Source: Vandiemenella viatica (lineage: Eukaryota; Arthropoda; Insecta; Orthoptera; Morabidae). From it: a stretch of 64,000 bases of DNA. This document shows, in pieces, positions 46,192 through 55,292 of this stretch (within the stretch, counting starts at the first letter, position 1; each line of letters starts with the position of its first letter). The stretch spans positions 233,127,539-233,191,538 of the forward strand of contig JARYHS010013630.1 of assembly GCA_031002005.1 (NCBI GenBank). The letters are read 5' to 3'. The notes beneath the pieces are model-generated. The model did not search any database. It was not told the DNA's origin and was given only the letters and a program-made list of their open reading frames with translations. Position numbers and translations under genes: made by a program.

Positions 46192-47122
46192 ATGTACGGC
46201 GGGGACTATGGCGAAGGCGGCCAGCTCCAGCTCCAGCCGTCGACACTCTGCCAGGCAAATGGTGAGACAATCATAGGCCCAGCAGACGAAGACAACATTA
46301 GTGGCAGCCATGTGCAGTTCCAATCGCAGAGCAATAGCGGTGATACGAGTGCAACCATGGACGTGGTCAGCTCAGGTCTCAATACTGTAAACACTCCACC
46401 AGCAATCTTCAATCCTACTTTCATCCAACGTGACCAGCAATCGAGAAGAGAAGATGAAGTGGTAGCACATATACCGCAGAAACGCCCCTTCGCCTCCACA
46501 AACGACATCGGCACCGGCAAAAGCCAGCAGCGGAAGCACCAAGGTTCTCCGTTCCTCACGGCATCCTCCGCCACCAGCTGACATGAGTATGGACGCATCG
46601 CAGCCGGAACATGCGCAGCGACAGCAGCCAGCAATGGCCACAGAAAACAAGCCCTAGAGAAAATCTCCATCCCACCGTACGCCAGTATGGCGGTGAGCCT
46701 AGGAAGAGCGAACATGCAATTTCCAATCATGGCCACCCACGAAGGAATCTATGACCAAAGTGGTTGGAACATAGCACAGCATAATCCTACAACCGCCCCA
46801 CCTAACGTCCCGATTTATCCTCCCCAACAGGCGCAGATACCACAGGCCACTCCTACGCTGGTAAACATCCCCACTGAACTGGAGAACCCCCCCACCATCC
46901 TTTCCTGTCAGGAACCAAGTTCACCCTCCTAGCTCCGAAAGTCAGAGAAAAGCGGGCAGAACAACAAGCAGTGCGGTAGACAGGTCCTAGAAAAACTATT
47001 GGATTCAGTACAATAGGCACATCGAACCGATCGTCCGCAACCCATACCCTCCCCATCCGGTAAATAACAATTCTGACGTACCATCTACGGAATCCTCGAT
47101 CAACAAAATGTTTGAATTATAA
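46192..47122 (+). pseudogene. I-group LINE ORF1 (degenerate)
   Basis: It starts at the ATG at 46192 (MYGGDYGEGGQLQLQ). The first open part runs to 46581. The continuation lies in other frames (46580-46660, and 46687-46932 MAVSLGRANMQFPIM..., rich in Pro, Gln and Asn) and ends about 47120 (SINKMFEL). The position before ORF2 and the low-complexity, polar composition fit a LINE ORF1 nucleic-acid-binding protein, but I see no zinc knuckle. Identification therefore rests on position. Confidence 0.6.
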
Positions 47123-47230
47123 TGTGTGTGATAAATCAACTGGTAGGAAACCAGTTGCAAGATTCTTCCCTGTACGCCCCTAATGTAAAACAACTTCTGC
47201 TCCGTTCCCTGTCCATAAGCGGGATAGACA

Positions 47231-50200
47231 ATGGCGGCTCCGGTTAGAAACATCGGAACACCCCTGCATTGCGAGATCATCCTACAATGGAATGCAAGAT
47301 CCATCAGGGCCAACAAAGAGAGTTTGCTGCAATTCTCCTCAACGAATAAGGTGGCCGTCATGGCCATCAGTGAGACTTGGCTGAAGCCAGGCGAACGATT
47401 TTTATTCAAGGGGTATAATTCCATTAGATCAGATCGTCCTGATGGCTACGGGGGCTCTGCCATACTAATTAGAAACTCTGTTTATTATGAACCAATACAC
47501 CTCCGCACGGAAGATACGGAATTTAATACATGTGCGGCTAGAATCCGTCTCAGCAAGAAAGAGGTCACCATCGTATCAATGTACAGACCACCGAACAAGA
47601 TGTTTTCGAAAGCAGCCATCACGAACCTCCTCAAACCCCTACCGAAACCGGTCCTTCTCTTAGGAGACATTAACGCCCATAACATTCTATGGGGAAGTTC
47701 AAGTACAAACGAAATGGGTAAGACTATAGCTACTATTTTAGAGGAAGAAGACATGGTTGTATAGAACAATGGCGAACCCACCAGGATCAATGCGCCAGGT
47801 CAGGGTCCTTCTGCAGTGGACATTTCTTGTGTATCGGCGAATATAGCCGTGGACATCTCTTGGGAAATAGTCGAAGACACGATGGGATCTGACCACCTAC
47901 CCATCCTACTCCACTTCAGTTCTGACACCTCAGCGCCACGGTTCATCTTCCCTACCAACAAATGGAAAATTCACCAGGCTGACTGGGAAAAATTTGAAAT
48001 TGGCTTGGAACGACTCACATCATCTTGGGAGTGCGGAGTTGATGCTGCGTCGGATTACCGCCTTTTCATAAACGATATTAATCAAGCTGCTAACGCTTCC
48101 ATTCCCGCACAGAAACCTGTATACTTTCTGAAGAACAAACGGATACCTTGGTGGGACAACGAATGTAGGGAAGCTACGTGCATTTAGAAGTTGTCCCACG
48201 CTAGACAACTACCTGGCCCACTGCAGAGCGCAGGCTAGCGTCAAGAAGATAGTCAAGAGAAAGAAAAGAGATAAATGGAACGAGTTCTGCGAATCCTTCA
48301 ACAAAGATCCGCCCATACCTGAAATATGGCACAACTTGAGGAAATTAAAGCACTCAGCCTCCCCGTCAATTGGAACCTCTCCTATAACGAACGACATCCT
48401 GGAAAACTTCCTCATCTCCTTAACACCGGCTTGGATGGAACCCAACCTTGAAGAACCCAAGGCGCCTGAGCCGCACTTCCTGCTGCACCCGTTCCAATTA
48501 AACGAACTCAACTCTGCTCTAAATCATGGATCTGACACAGCGCCAGGTCCGGACAACATCCATTACGCCATGCTGAGGAACCTGCCGGTCTCGGCAAAAA
48601 CAAAGTTGTGCAGTATTCAGAACAGGATCTGGGCGAATAGAATTCAAATTAAGGAGATGAAAACAGCGCGGATGGTTCCCGTGAGGAAGCCAGGGAAAAA
48701 CGGCCGCAGGGTGGACTCCTACAGACCCATAAACTTACTGTCGTGTACCAACAAAATCCTGGAACGCATGATCAAACAGAGATTGGAATGGTGGCTAGAG
48801 CATCACTCGCTCCTCCCTGAAACACAGTACGGATTCAGAAGACGTAAAGGCACGGAGGATATCTTAGCACACCTGACAACGAAAATCCACTCCTGCTTAA
48901 CCAAAAACAAATTCATGATCGCCGCATACATCGATATAAACAGCGCATACGACCATGTATCCCTTCCGATCCTAGCTAAGAAACTTCACCGCTTAGGGAT
49001 CCCACAAGTCTTTGTGGGAAATCTATTGGCACTGCTTTCAGACAGGTGGCTTGTACGTTAGTATCGTGGGGAGGTTCCCCTGTGGCACCCAGGAAAACAA
49101 ATCGAGGCCTGCCTCAGGGCTCCGTTCTTGCGCCGCTGCTATTTAACCTGTACACTTGTGACCTCCACCATACTATGAGTGGCAGTATCACCATTCTCCA
49201 ATTCGCCGACGATCTTTGTATATTCATAATAGGAGACTCATGGGAAGAATGCCTCCGGAAGCTGTCGTCGGAAATGGATAAATTCAAACAATGGCTGTTC
49301 AACAATGGCTTTGACATATCACCTACGAAGTCGGCTGTATCCATATACACCAGTCATAGAATGCCCGCAAGGGTCGATATAAAATTAGGACCCTTCACGT
49401 TCCCCGTAAAAAGCACGGTGAAATATTTGGGCGTATGGATCGACAACAAACTCAAATAGGGAATTCACATAAAAAACATAATCAAGAAATGCGATATGGC
49501 CACCAATCTCATTCGAGCAATAGCCAGCATCAAATGGGGTGGCCACCCCGCAATATTATTAAGGATATACAAATCCTTGGTGCGCCCTCACTTCGACAAT
49601 GCATGTATATGCTATGGGTCAGCATCGGAATCCCTACTCAAAGAGCTGGACAAAGCCCAATATAAGGCTCTCCGGGCATGTGTAGGCGCAATGAAATCGA
49701 CGCCAACGAACGCGCTTTTAGTCGAGGCACTCGAACCCCCGCTAAACATCCGCAGGAGCCTTCTTCGCTCGAAATTCCTCCTCAGACACAGCCAATATGC
49801 TGGTAGTAGTCTGATGAATGCAATTCACGATCTCGCAATGCAATGCCTTACTGCCAACTACTGGGTAAAGAAAAAAACGCCTCCAGTTGTGGCAGAATAT
49901 TTAGAATCCTACAAGATATGTACGAGCATTCGACAAAACACAAAACTGCCATTCTATGAGGCCTCGTATCGGAGCACCGTCACAAACTTGGAAGTGTTTA
50001 CAGATATGGAAGCGACGCCCCAGCCGGAAAGCCACAGAACAAATGTGTACCAATTTCTGTACAATCGTCCCCAAACGGAACACATATACATGGACGGATC
50101 TAAGCTCCTAGACGCGGCAGGATGTGCTTTCTTCATTCCAAAATTTGACGTAAAGGGACTATTCCAGCTTCCTGCGGAATGTTCCATCATGACTGCAGAA

Positions 50201-50941
50201 CTAAGAGGCATACTTGAAGCACTCAATTACGCTAAAAACTCCTCAAGCACAGCCTTTGTAACCCTATCGGACTCTAGATCGGCCTTGATGTCACTAAAAT
50301 ACCACCACAGTAAATGGCACAATGATCAACGTGTGTACGACATCGTGAACGTAGTCCAAGAATTAAAACGCTCCAACAAATCAGTAGAATTCAAATGGGT
50401 CAAAGCTCACTGTAACCTCCGTGGAAACGAGATGGCTTACCGCTACGCAAAACAAGCCGCACGTAGCGGTATAACAGACAGTAACAAGATTCCCTATCCT
50501 GACGCTGTAGGTCTCATCAAAAACATTGCACTATCCAAGTGGAATATGGAGTGGAAGAAATCTATCACGACCAGAGGTCACCATTATGGCCTCATACACC
50601 CGGTGATTCCAACCAAGCAGTGGTACGAGAAGTATAAATGCACTCGCAGGTTTAGCACATGCATCGCCAGACTCAAATTCAACCACGGATGCTTCAAACA
50701 ACATCTCCACCGTATTCACGTCATGGACACGCCCAATTGTATATGTGGCGGAATTGAGGATACAAATCACCTCTTGTTCGGTTGCAGTAGGAAGAAGACT
50801 GAGTCAGACCTCCTTCTACGATTCCTCACGAAAGCAGGAATCCCGTTACCCACATGCGCTGCCACACTCCTATCAACAGAGAACTACGCGATCTACAAGA
50901 TTTTATATCAACATATGAAAAGAATTAGTGTTACAATCTAA
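47231..50941 (+). pseudogene. I-group LINE ORF2 (endonuclease, RT, RNase H, zinc knuckle)
   Basis: Start at the ATG at 47231 (MAAPVRNIGT). Endonuclease: LQWNARSI, SETWL, YRPP, GDINAHNILWGS and GSDHLPI, all catalytic positions present. RT: YRPINLLSC, YGFRRRKGT, AAYIDINSAYDHV, NRGLPQGSVLAPLLFNLY and LQFADDLCIF (FADD intact). RNase H (about 50090-50480): YMDGSK, TAELRGILEAL, LSDSRSAL, and KAHCNLRGNEMAYRYAK, where the usual final Asp (MAD) is Tyr. C-terminal knuckle: CICGGIEDTNHLLFGC. Lesions: TAG at 47762-47764, a frameshift near 48175, a frameshift near 49060, and TAG at 49457-49459 where relatives have Trp. The open frame 49496-50941 (481 codons) keeps the whole C-terminal part. Confidence 0.93.
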
Positions 50942-51390
50942 TAGACACATTTATGTGTCTGTAACATTATATAGACAGGTCTCTGTACAATGTTAATATT
51001 TATTGTGAGACATAAGCAAGGTTATAATATCAAGCGTGTTGTCCGGGTGATGACACTACACCCTAGGGCAGCAATGCTCCTTCACTGATGTTATGTATGA
51101 ATTAGAGCTAATTATAAGTTATGTGTATTATAAACAACCCCAGTTTGTATCATCATGGATAAGGCAAACTAGCCTACGTAGATGTCAAAGCTAACTGTAA
51201 TATCTTACCTCTGTACATGTCGAACCACTTCCTATAAAATATCTAGATTTAATTAGAGGATAATACTCTCACTGCAGCTGATCTTGTATGATTATGTATA
51301 TGGACTGTACCATAACATTGTAGTATCCATGTAACCTGTACATGGCTGTATGGGTGCGCAGCCCAAATGCCAATAAAAATTTTAAAAAAC
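50942..51390 (+). other. 3' UTR and polyadenylation end of the I-group LINE
   Basis: Non-coding sequence from the ORF2 stop to an A-rich end. A CAATAAAAATTTTAAAAAA stretch (51371-51389) holds an AATAAA signal directly at the end of the element. ATAGACACATTTATGTGTCTG at 50941-50961 is a small palindrome just past the stop codon. Confidence 0.75.
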
Positions 51391-51401
51391 CTCACTTTAA
51401 T

Positions 51402-51892
51402 TTTTTCTTTTTATTCTTTTTGCACTGCAGTTCCTTTTACTCAAATTTTTATGAAGGGTATTATTATTGTAGTAAATAATAATACCAAATGCACTCAATT
51501 CAATTTATTACGTACTTATTGTAGCACTGATCAAAACAACACAAAATCTTCAGAAAGTTCATTTACTGATATGAATCTATATCTTCCAAAAACTCTCATA
51601 CATTTCAATCATACTCCTAGAGGCTGGTGCCTCGGCACCCTACCATCCATATGCCATGACTATCCTGTTCAACAACCTCCCGCGTACTGCACTGAATGTA
51701 ATGTCGCTATGTTACGAGTGCACTGTCCTGCGTGGCAACTAGCTAGCTGGTGGGCCTTTCTTGCGCCAAGACAACAATGGATTCTCTAAATCCGGAATAA
51801 GGCGGCGTTATTACTATTGGAATTTTTAACGTAAGAAAAATGAAATTTATATTTATCTTTGAGATAAACAACTGCAGCTACCTGTCGAGGCG
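51402..51892. other. Sequence between two LINE copies
   Basis: A 140-codon plus frame (51367-51789) begins in the LINE tail and has no domain; I do not regard it as a gene. TATTATTATT..ATAATAATA near 51461 is a small AT hairpin. Confidence 0.4.
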
Positions 51893-52735
51893 CACGTTTT
51901 ACGTTATCGTCGGCGAGGCCCTGTCAATACGGCGACGCATTCGTGCAGGTGTAACACAGGGCTCTGTACTGGGTCCTGTTCTTTATACACAGCCGATATT
52001 CCATCACCTGCAAATGTGAAAACGGCCCTGTATGCCGCTGATAAGGCTTACTTGACATCCAACCGCAGCGGAGCCATCGCCACTAGACGGTTGCAGAAAG
52101 CTCTTCAGCAGACGATAGCCTGGGCCAGGAGGTGGCGGATAAGTATCAACCCCGCCAAAACGCAAGCGATTATGCTGATGCGACGTCTAGTACGGCGCGG
52201 ACAACATCTACCACACCTACAACTTCAGCTCGGAAGTAAAACCATCCCCTGGCACCAACTGCTCGCTACCTCGGTGTAACACTTGACTGTAAGCTGACAA
52301 GGCGAGTACACATTGAGTATGCTTGCCATATCTGGGGGTAAACTGCTAATTGCCACCTGAAAAAGTTGCAAGTGCTGCAGAACAGAGAAATAAAGTGGGC
52401 ACTACATCTACCTTGCCGTTTCCCCAGTGACGCAGTCCACGAGGCGTCTGGAACAGCCAGGCTTATCGAAAGATTCAGGGTATATGCCTATAAATTCTAC
52501 AGTTCTGCACATTACTGCCAAGCCACTGGTCAGTTGTCTCGGCGAATATGAAAATGAATCTGAAAAACATAGTAGGCCACTGGTGCTAATGGAGCGCTAA
52601 CGAACTGCTAATAATACGCCATCAAGACGTCCAACCGAAAGTTAAGAGAAGACAATTCAAGAGATGACTGAGGGAGGAAATGTCTCAGGACAACTACCCC
52701 GAAAACGACTAACTTTAAGGCTGAAATGAGTGTTA
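51893..52735 (+). mobile_element. Jockey-like LINE, 5'-truncated second copy
   Basis: It matches the 3' part of the Jockey copy at 38425-43075 from the RT motif B region on: GGTGTAACACAGGGCTCTGT versus GGTGTACCACAGGGTTCAGT, then ATGTGAAAACGGCC, CGGATAAGTAT, AAAACGCAAGCGATTATGCT, AAAAAGTTGCAAGTGCTGCA and the same 3' UTR. The catalytic box reads YAADKAY, so it is damaged here too. A deletion of about 130 bp, relative to the first copy, lies near 52315. Two frames (52016-52279 and 52366-52551) are leftovers. Confidence 0.88.
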
Positions 52736-53761
52736 TTGATGATGGTTTATTGGGATTTAAGAAGAATTGTTGTGGTATAACTCTTAAGATAGGTGTTATT
52801 ATGAGCAGTAGGCAGTAAAAAACCGTCAGATTTAATCTCACAATTATTTTAACACTTTCTAAATCAGTAATGGAGATGGTTTATGCCCAGAACAATTATT
52901 TCAGTCGGTTTTGTACACATTTCTCAAATTGCGGTTTTGTGCATTTGTTCTACCCAGGAAGGACCGATCGGCATACGGCTACCGGGCTCAGTTTTCTGAC
53001 TCTGTGATTAAGCTTATGGGCGTGTGCCTTATTATGAATGTCATTTTGATTAAAACATCGTGTAAACTGTAGTAAAATGCTAGATTGTAATGTCGCTGGC
53101 TGTACATCTTACATCAGAAGACAATGATGGAAGGTATTGGCATCACATGTCATCATTTCCGAAAGATTTTAAACGTAGGAAAACATTTCAAAATAACAAC
53201 TGCGTGTTCCCAAAATTTTGTTCCTGAAGAATATTTTTGTGACTTGCCAGCGGGATTACTGAGTTTTTCTTCAAAAAAGTGTCGAGTGATAATCTTCCAG
53301 AAATGCTTTTTAATACCTGTCACATCCACTGCCATTCACAATTTGTTGACTTAAAAAAAGGACCAGAGTTCTTTGACCATAATAATTGATGCTGATGAAG
53401 TTATTATGATCAGTTAGAATTGAAATCGTACCCCGATGATAACAGTGACAATTTTCAAACACATTTACTTACAGTTAATACGTATTTTTATTTTAAATTC
53501 CTTCACAGTCTGTGGTATCTATATCGCCCATTACCTAATTAAGTACCTCCCGGTCCCCTACCTAGGAATTAAAACGTTCCTACTGCCTGATACCAGACGT
53601 CAATTGCTAATTACCCTCTATTACATTCCACATGCTACTTCTAAACATTGCACCATTATTTATCCAGTCCCTATCGCCAGTAAACATATTTCTTGTAAAC
53701 GCTCACTATACGTTTCACCCACATTCTAATCTGCAATGACTCCCAACAAAATTCTTTTATC
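52736..53761. other. Intergenic sequence 5' (plus side) of the Penelope element
   Basis: Mixed AT-rich DNA. At 53078-53230 a broken plus frame reads MLDCNVAGCTSYIR and then, one frame over, SFPKDFKRRKTFQNNNC, faintly like a THAP zinc-finger start. It is too damaged to call. Confidence 0.35.
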
Positions 53762-53773
53762 AGTTAGATTACT
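53762..53773. repeat. Target-site duplication (left) of the Penelope-like element
   Basis: AGTTAGATTACT occurs here and again at 55281-55292, bracketing the element exactly. One or two bases are shared with the element ends, so the boundary is ambiguous by that much. Confidence 0.85.
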
Positions 53774-53858
53774 TAACTTTATCCATAACAAAATGGATTA
53801 GTGAAAGTCTGCAACTGTTTCAAATTGAGGGTAAACAAATGAAAATCTGCGACACAGT
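53772..53858 (-). repeat. Penelope pLTR, 3' copy
   Basis: 87 bp identical, but for one A, to 55159-55246 in the same orientation. It holds ATGGATAAAGTTAA at one end and TGTGTCGCAG at the other (minus-strand reading). Confidence 0.88.
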
Positions 53859-55173
53859 TACTTTTGTGTGTTTGTGAGCATTTCTTGTGAATTATTAAAT
53901 TATTTCTTATAACTTCTAGGGCTTCCTGTATGGGGACATTGGTATACAGGTTAGTTATATCAAAGGAAGCAAGCTGAGCCCCTATTGGGATATTTGTGTC
54001 TTTAAGTGTATTAACCAGTTCAGAGCTGTTTTTGATTGAATGTACAGTTTCAAATGTGAAAAAAATTTTCAATAAATCATCTAGCTTTTTTGTTAGTCTG
54101 TATGCAGGGCTGTTCATTGAATTGACTATTGGTCTAATTGGGTTCCCTTCTTTATGCATTTTAGGCTGTGCTCGTAGTCGGGGGGCTTTGGGGTTCATGC
54201 AGAGGAGGGATTTCTTTTCAGTCTCTGTTAATAGGAAATAGGTTCTTTTTAACTGCTCTTTGATTTTGTTATGGAATTGTTTTGTGGGGTCTTTCTGTAT
54301 CTGCTTTATGTTGTTTTCATTGAAAAATTTTAGTGTTTTCTCTATGTATTCATTTTCTTTCATTATTACAATTGTATTACCTTTATCTGCTTTGGTTATT
54401 ATTGCTTCATTATTTTTGAGTTTTCTGTTGATGCTGTGCATTGTATTTTGGTCATTGAGTGTGTTTTTGGGTTTGTGTTTATGTTTTTCCAATTCTCTTT
54501 CAAGTAGCTTATTGATTTTGTGCCCTATTGCAATTTTAGTATTGTTTTCTACTTTAGCAATATCAACAGCATTTTTTGTGTTAACTATTAATTCTTTAAG
54601 TGAGTTAGTGTTGAGGTCTTGCTTTAAGTTGTATTTCATCCCCATGTTCAGCAATGCAGTTTCTTTATTATTGAAATTAATATCTGTAGTATTTATAACT
54701 CTATTAAAGAAAGTGTGTGAGGGTTTGTTATCATTATTTTTTGTTTTATCTTGTATTTGTTTTGATTTTAGTGTGTGTAGTTTTTTGTTGTGAGTGTTAG
54801 TGATTTTTAGGTACTCCTTACAAATAATATCATGGATGTGGTTCCAGATGAAATCCCAGGTTGTGGCTTGTATGCTGTTAGCTATTTCTAGATGTAAACT
54901 CAGTAGTTGTCTATTTAGGATGTCTTTCTTCTTGTGCAGTTGCCTAATTTCCGTATTAAGCCATAGTTTTTCAGCTTTTTGTTTGGTAAAGTTGGCTGCA
55001 TGACTATTTCCTCCTGTTTTGACTTTGATGTAGTTCGGGGACAGTTCCAAGCTCCTACATTGTTTGTTGAATTTCAAATGTGCGATAGTTTTGAAGATTT
55101 TCAGTTTAGTGTTTTTGTATCTATAAATCACTTTCATTGCCTGGCTTGGCACTAATATCTTAACTTTATCCAT
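53779..55173 (-). CDS. Truncated Penelope-like reverse transcriptase (464 aa)
   Basis: A single uninterrupted minus-strand frame starting at the ATG inside the pLTR (MDKVKILVPSQAMK). Residues about 40-260 form a Lys/Asn-rich N-terminal region. KADKGNTIVIMKENEYI is the conserved N-terminal Penelope motif. Then come RAQPKMHKEGNPIRPIVNS (RT motifs 1-2) and ASFDITNLYTNVPIQEAL (RT motif A with its Asp). After about residue 438 the frame enters the second pLTR (VADFHLFTLNL...) and ends FCYG. RT motifs B and C (YxDD), the thumb and the GIY-YIG nuclease are absent. A full Penelope protein is about 700-800 residues. A polymerase this short cannot be active, but the lack of any stop over 464 codons is notable for an insert. 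Confidence 0.85.
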   Translation of the reverse strand: MDKVKILVPSQAMKVIYRYKNTKLKIFKTIAHLKFNKQCRSLELSPNYIKVKTGGNSHAANFTKQKAEKLWLNTEIRQLHKKKDILNRQLLSLHLEIANSIQATTWDFIWNHIHDIICKEYLKITNTHNKKLHTLKSKQIQDKTKNNDNKPSHTFFNRVINTTDINFNNKETALLNMGMKYNLKQDLNTNSLKELIVNTKNAVDIAKVENNTKIAIGHKINKLLERELEKHKHKPKNTLNDQNTMHSINRKLKNNEAIITKADKGNTIVIMKENEYIEKTLKFFNENNIKQIQKDPTKQFHNKIKEQLKRTYFLLTETEKKSLLCMNPKAPRLRAQPKMHKEGNPIRPIVNSMNSPAYRLTKKLDDLLKIFFTFETVHSIKNSSELVNTLKDTNIPIGAQLASFDITNLYTNVPIQEALEVIRNNLIIHKKCSQTHKSNCVADFHLFTLNLKQLQTFTNPFCYG

Positions 55174-55246
55174 AACAAAATGGATTAGTGAAAGTCTGCA
55201 ACTGTTTCAAATTGAGGGTAAACAAATGAAAAATCTGCGACACAGT
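55159..55246 (-). repeat. Penelope pLTR, 5' copy
   Basis: 88 bp, the partner of 53772-53858. The ORF start codon (55171-55173) is in this repeat, so the repeat supplies the 5' end of the coding region. Confidence 0.88.
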
Positions 55247-55281
55247 AACTGTGTCGCAGATTTTCATTTGTTTACCCTCAA
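55212..55281. repeat. 34-bp palindrome at the Penelope 5' end
   Basis: TTGAGGGTAAACAAATGAAA and onward to GACACAGT (55212-55246) faces its reverse complement ACTGTGTCGCAG...TTACCCTCAA (55248-55281) around a single A; one A/T differs in length. It can extrude as a cruciform or form an RNA hairpin. Confidence 0.92.
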
Positions 55282-55292
55282 GTTAGATTACT

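Larger units (their letters stand above)
45984..51390 (+). mobile_element. Full-length I-group LINE (EN-RT-RNase H)
   Basis: A 5407-bp insertion starting GGCAGTCGAGTCTCAGCTCT and ending in an AATAAAAATTTTAAAAAA tail, flanked by an 11-bp duplication. It has a 5' UTR of about 200 bp, ORF1 (46192-), ORF2 (47231-50941) and a 3' UTR of about 450 bp. RNase H after the reverse transcriptase places it in the I superfamily (I/Loa-like); Jockey and CR1 lack it. Only four lesions are seen in ORF2, so it is a fairly young copy. It lies 70 bp from the Harbinger-like element. Confidence 0.93.
53774..55280 (-). mobile_element. Compact Penelope-like element with pLTRs and terminal palindrome
   Basis: Minus-strand order: a short inverted piece of the repeat, a pLTR of about 88 bp (55159-55246), an ORF whose first codons lie in the pLTR, a second direct pLTR (53772-53858), then the target duplication. 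Direct pLTRs, a partial inverted copy and a variable-length duplication are all characteristic of Penelope-like elements. The encoded protein stops in the middle of the reverse transcriptase and has no GIY-YIG domain, so this 1507-bp copy is a deleted, non-autonomous form. The two pLTRs differ by a single A, which suggests recent insertion. Confidence 0.88.

Noticed and set aside
46206..46736. 176-codon minus-strand frame
   Set aside because: Antisense to the I-group LINE ORF1; no family features.
51367..51789. 140-codon plus frame after the I-group LINE
   Set aside because: Begins within the LINE tail, crosses the target duplication and has no domain.
53078..53230. Possible THAP zinc finger (MLDCNVAGCTSY...)
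   Set aside because: Needs a frameshift and a stop read-through within 50 codons, and the later conserved residues of the domain are not visible.
54260..54793. 177-codon plus-strand frame with many hydrophobic residues, looking like a membrane protein
   Set aside because: It is the antisense shadow of the Penelope reverse transcriptase on the minus strand.
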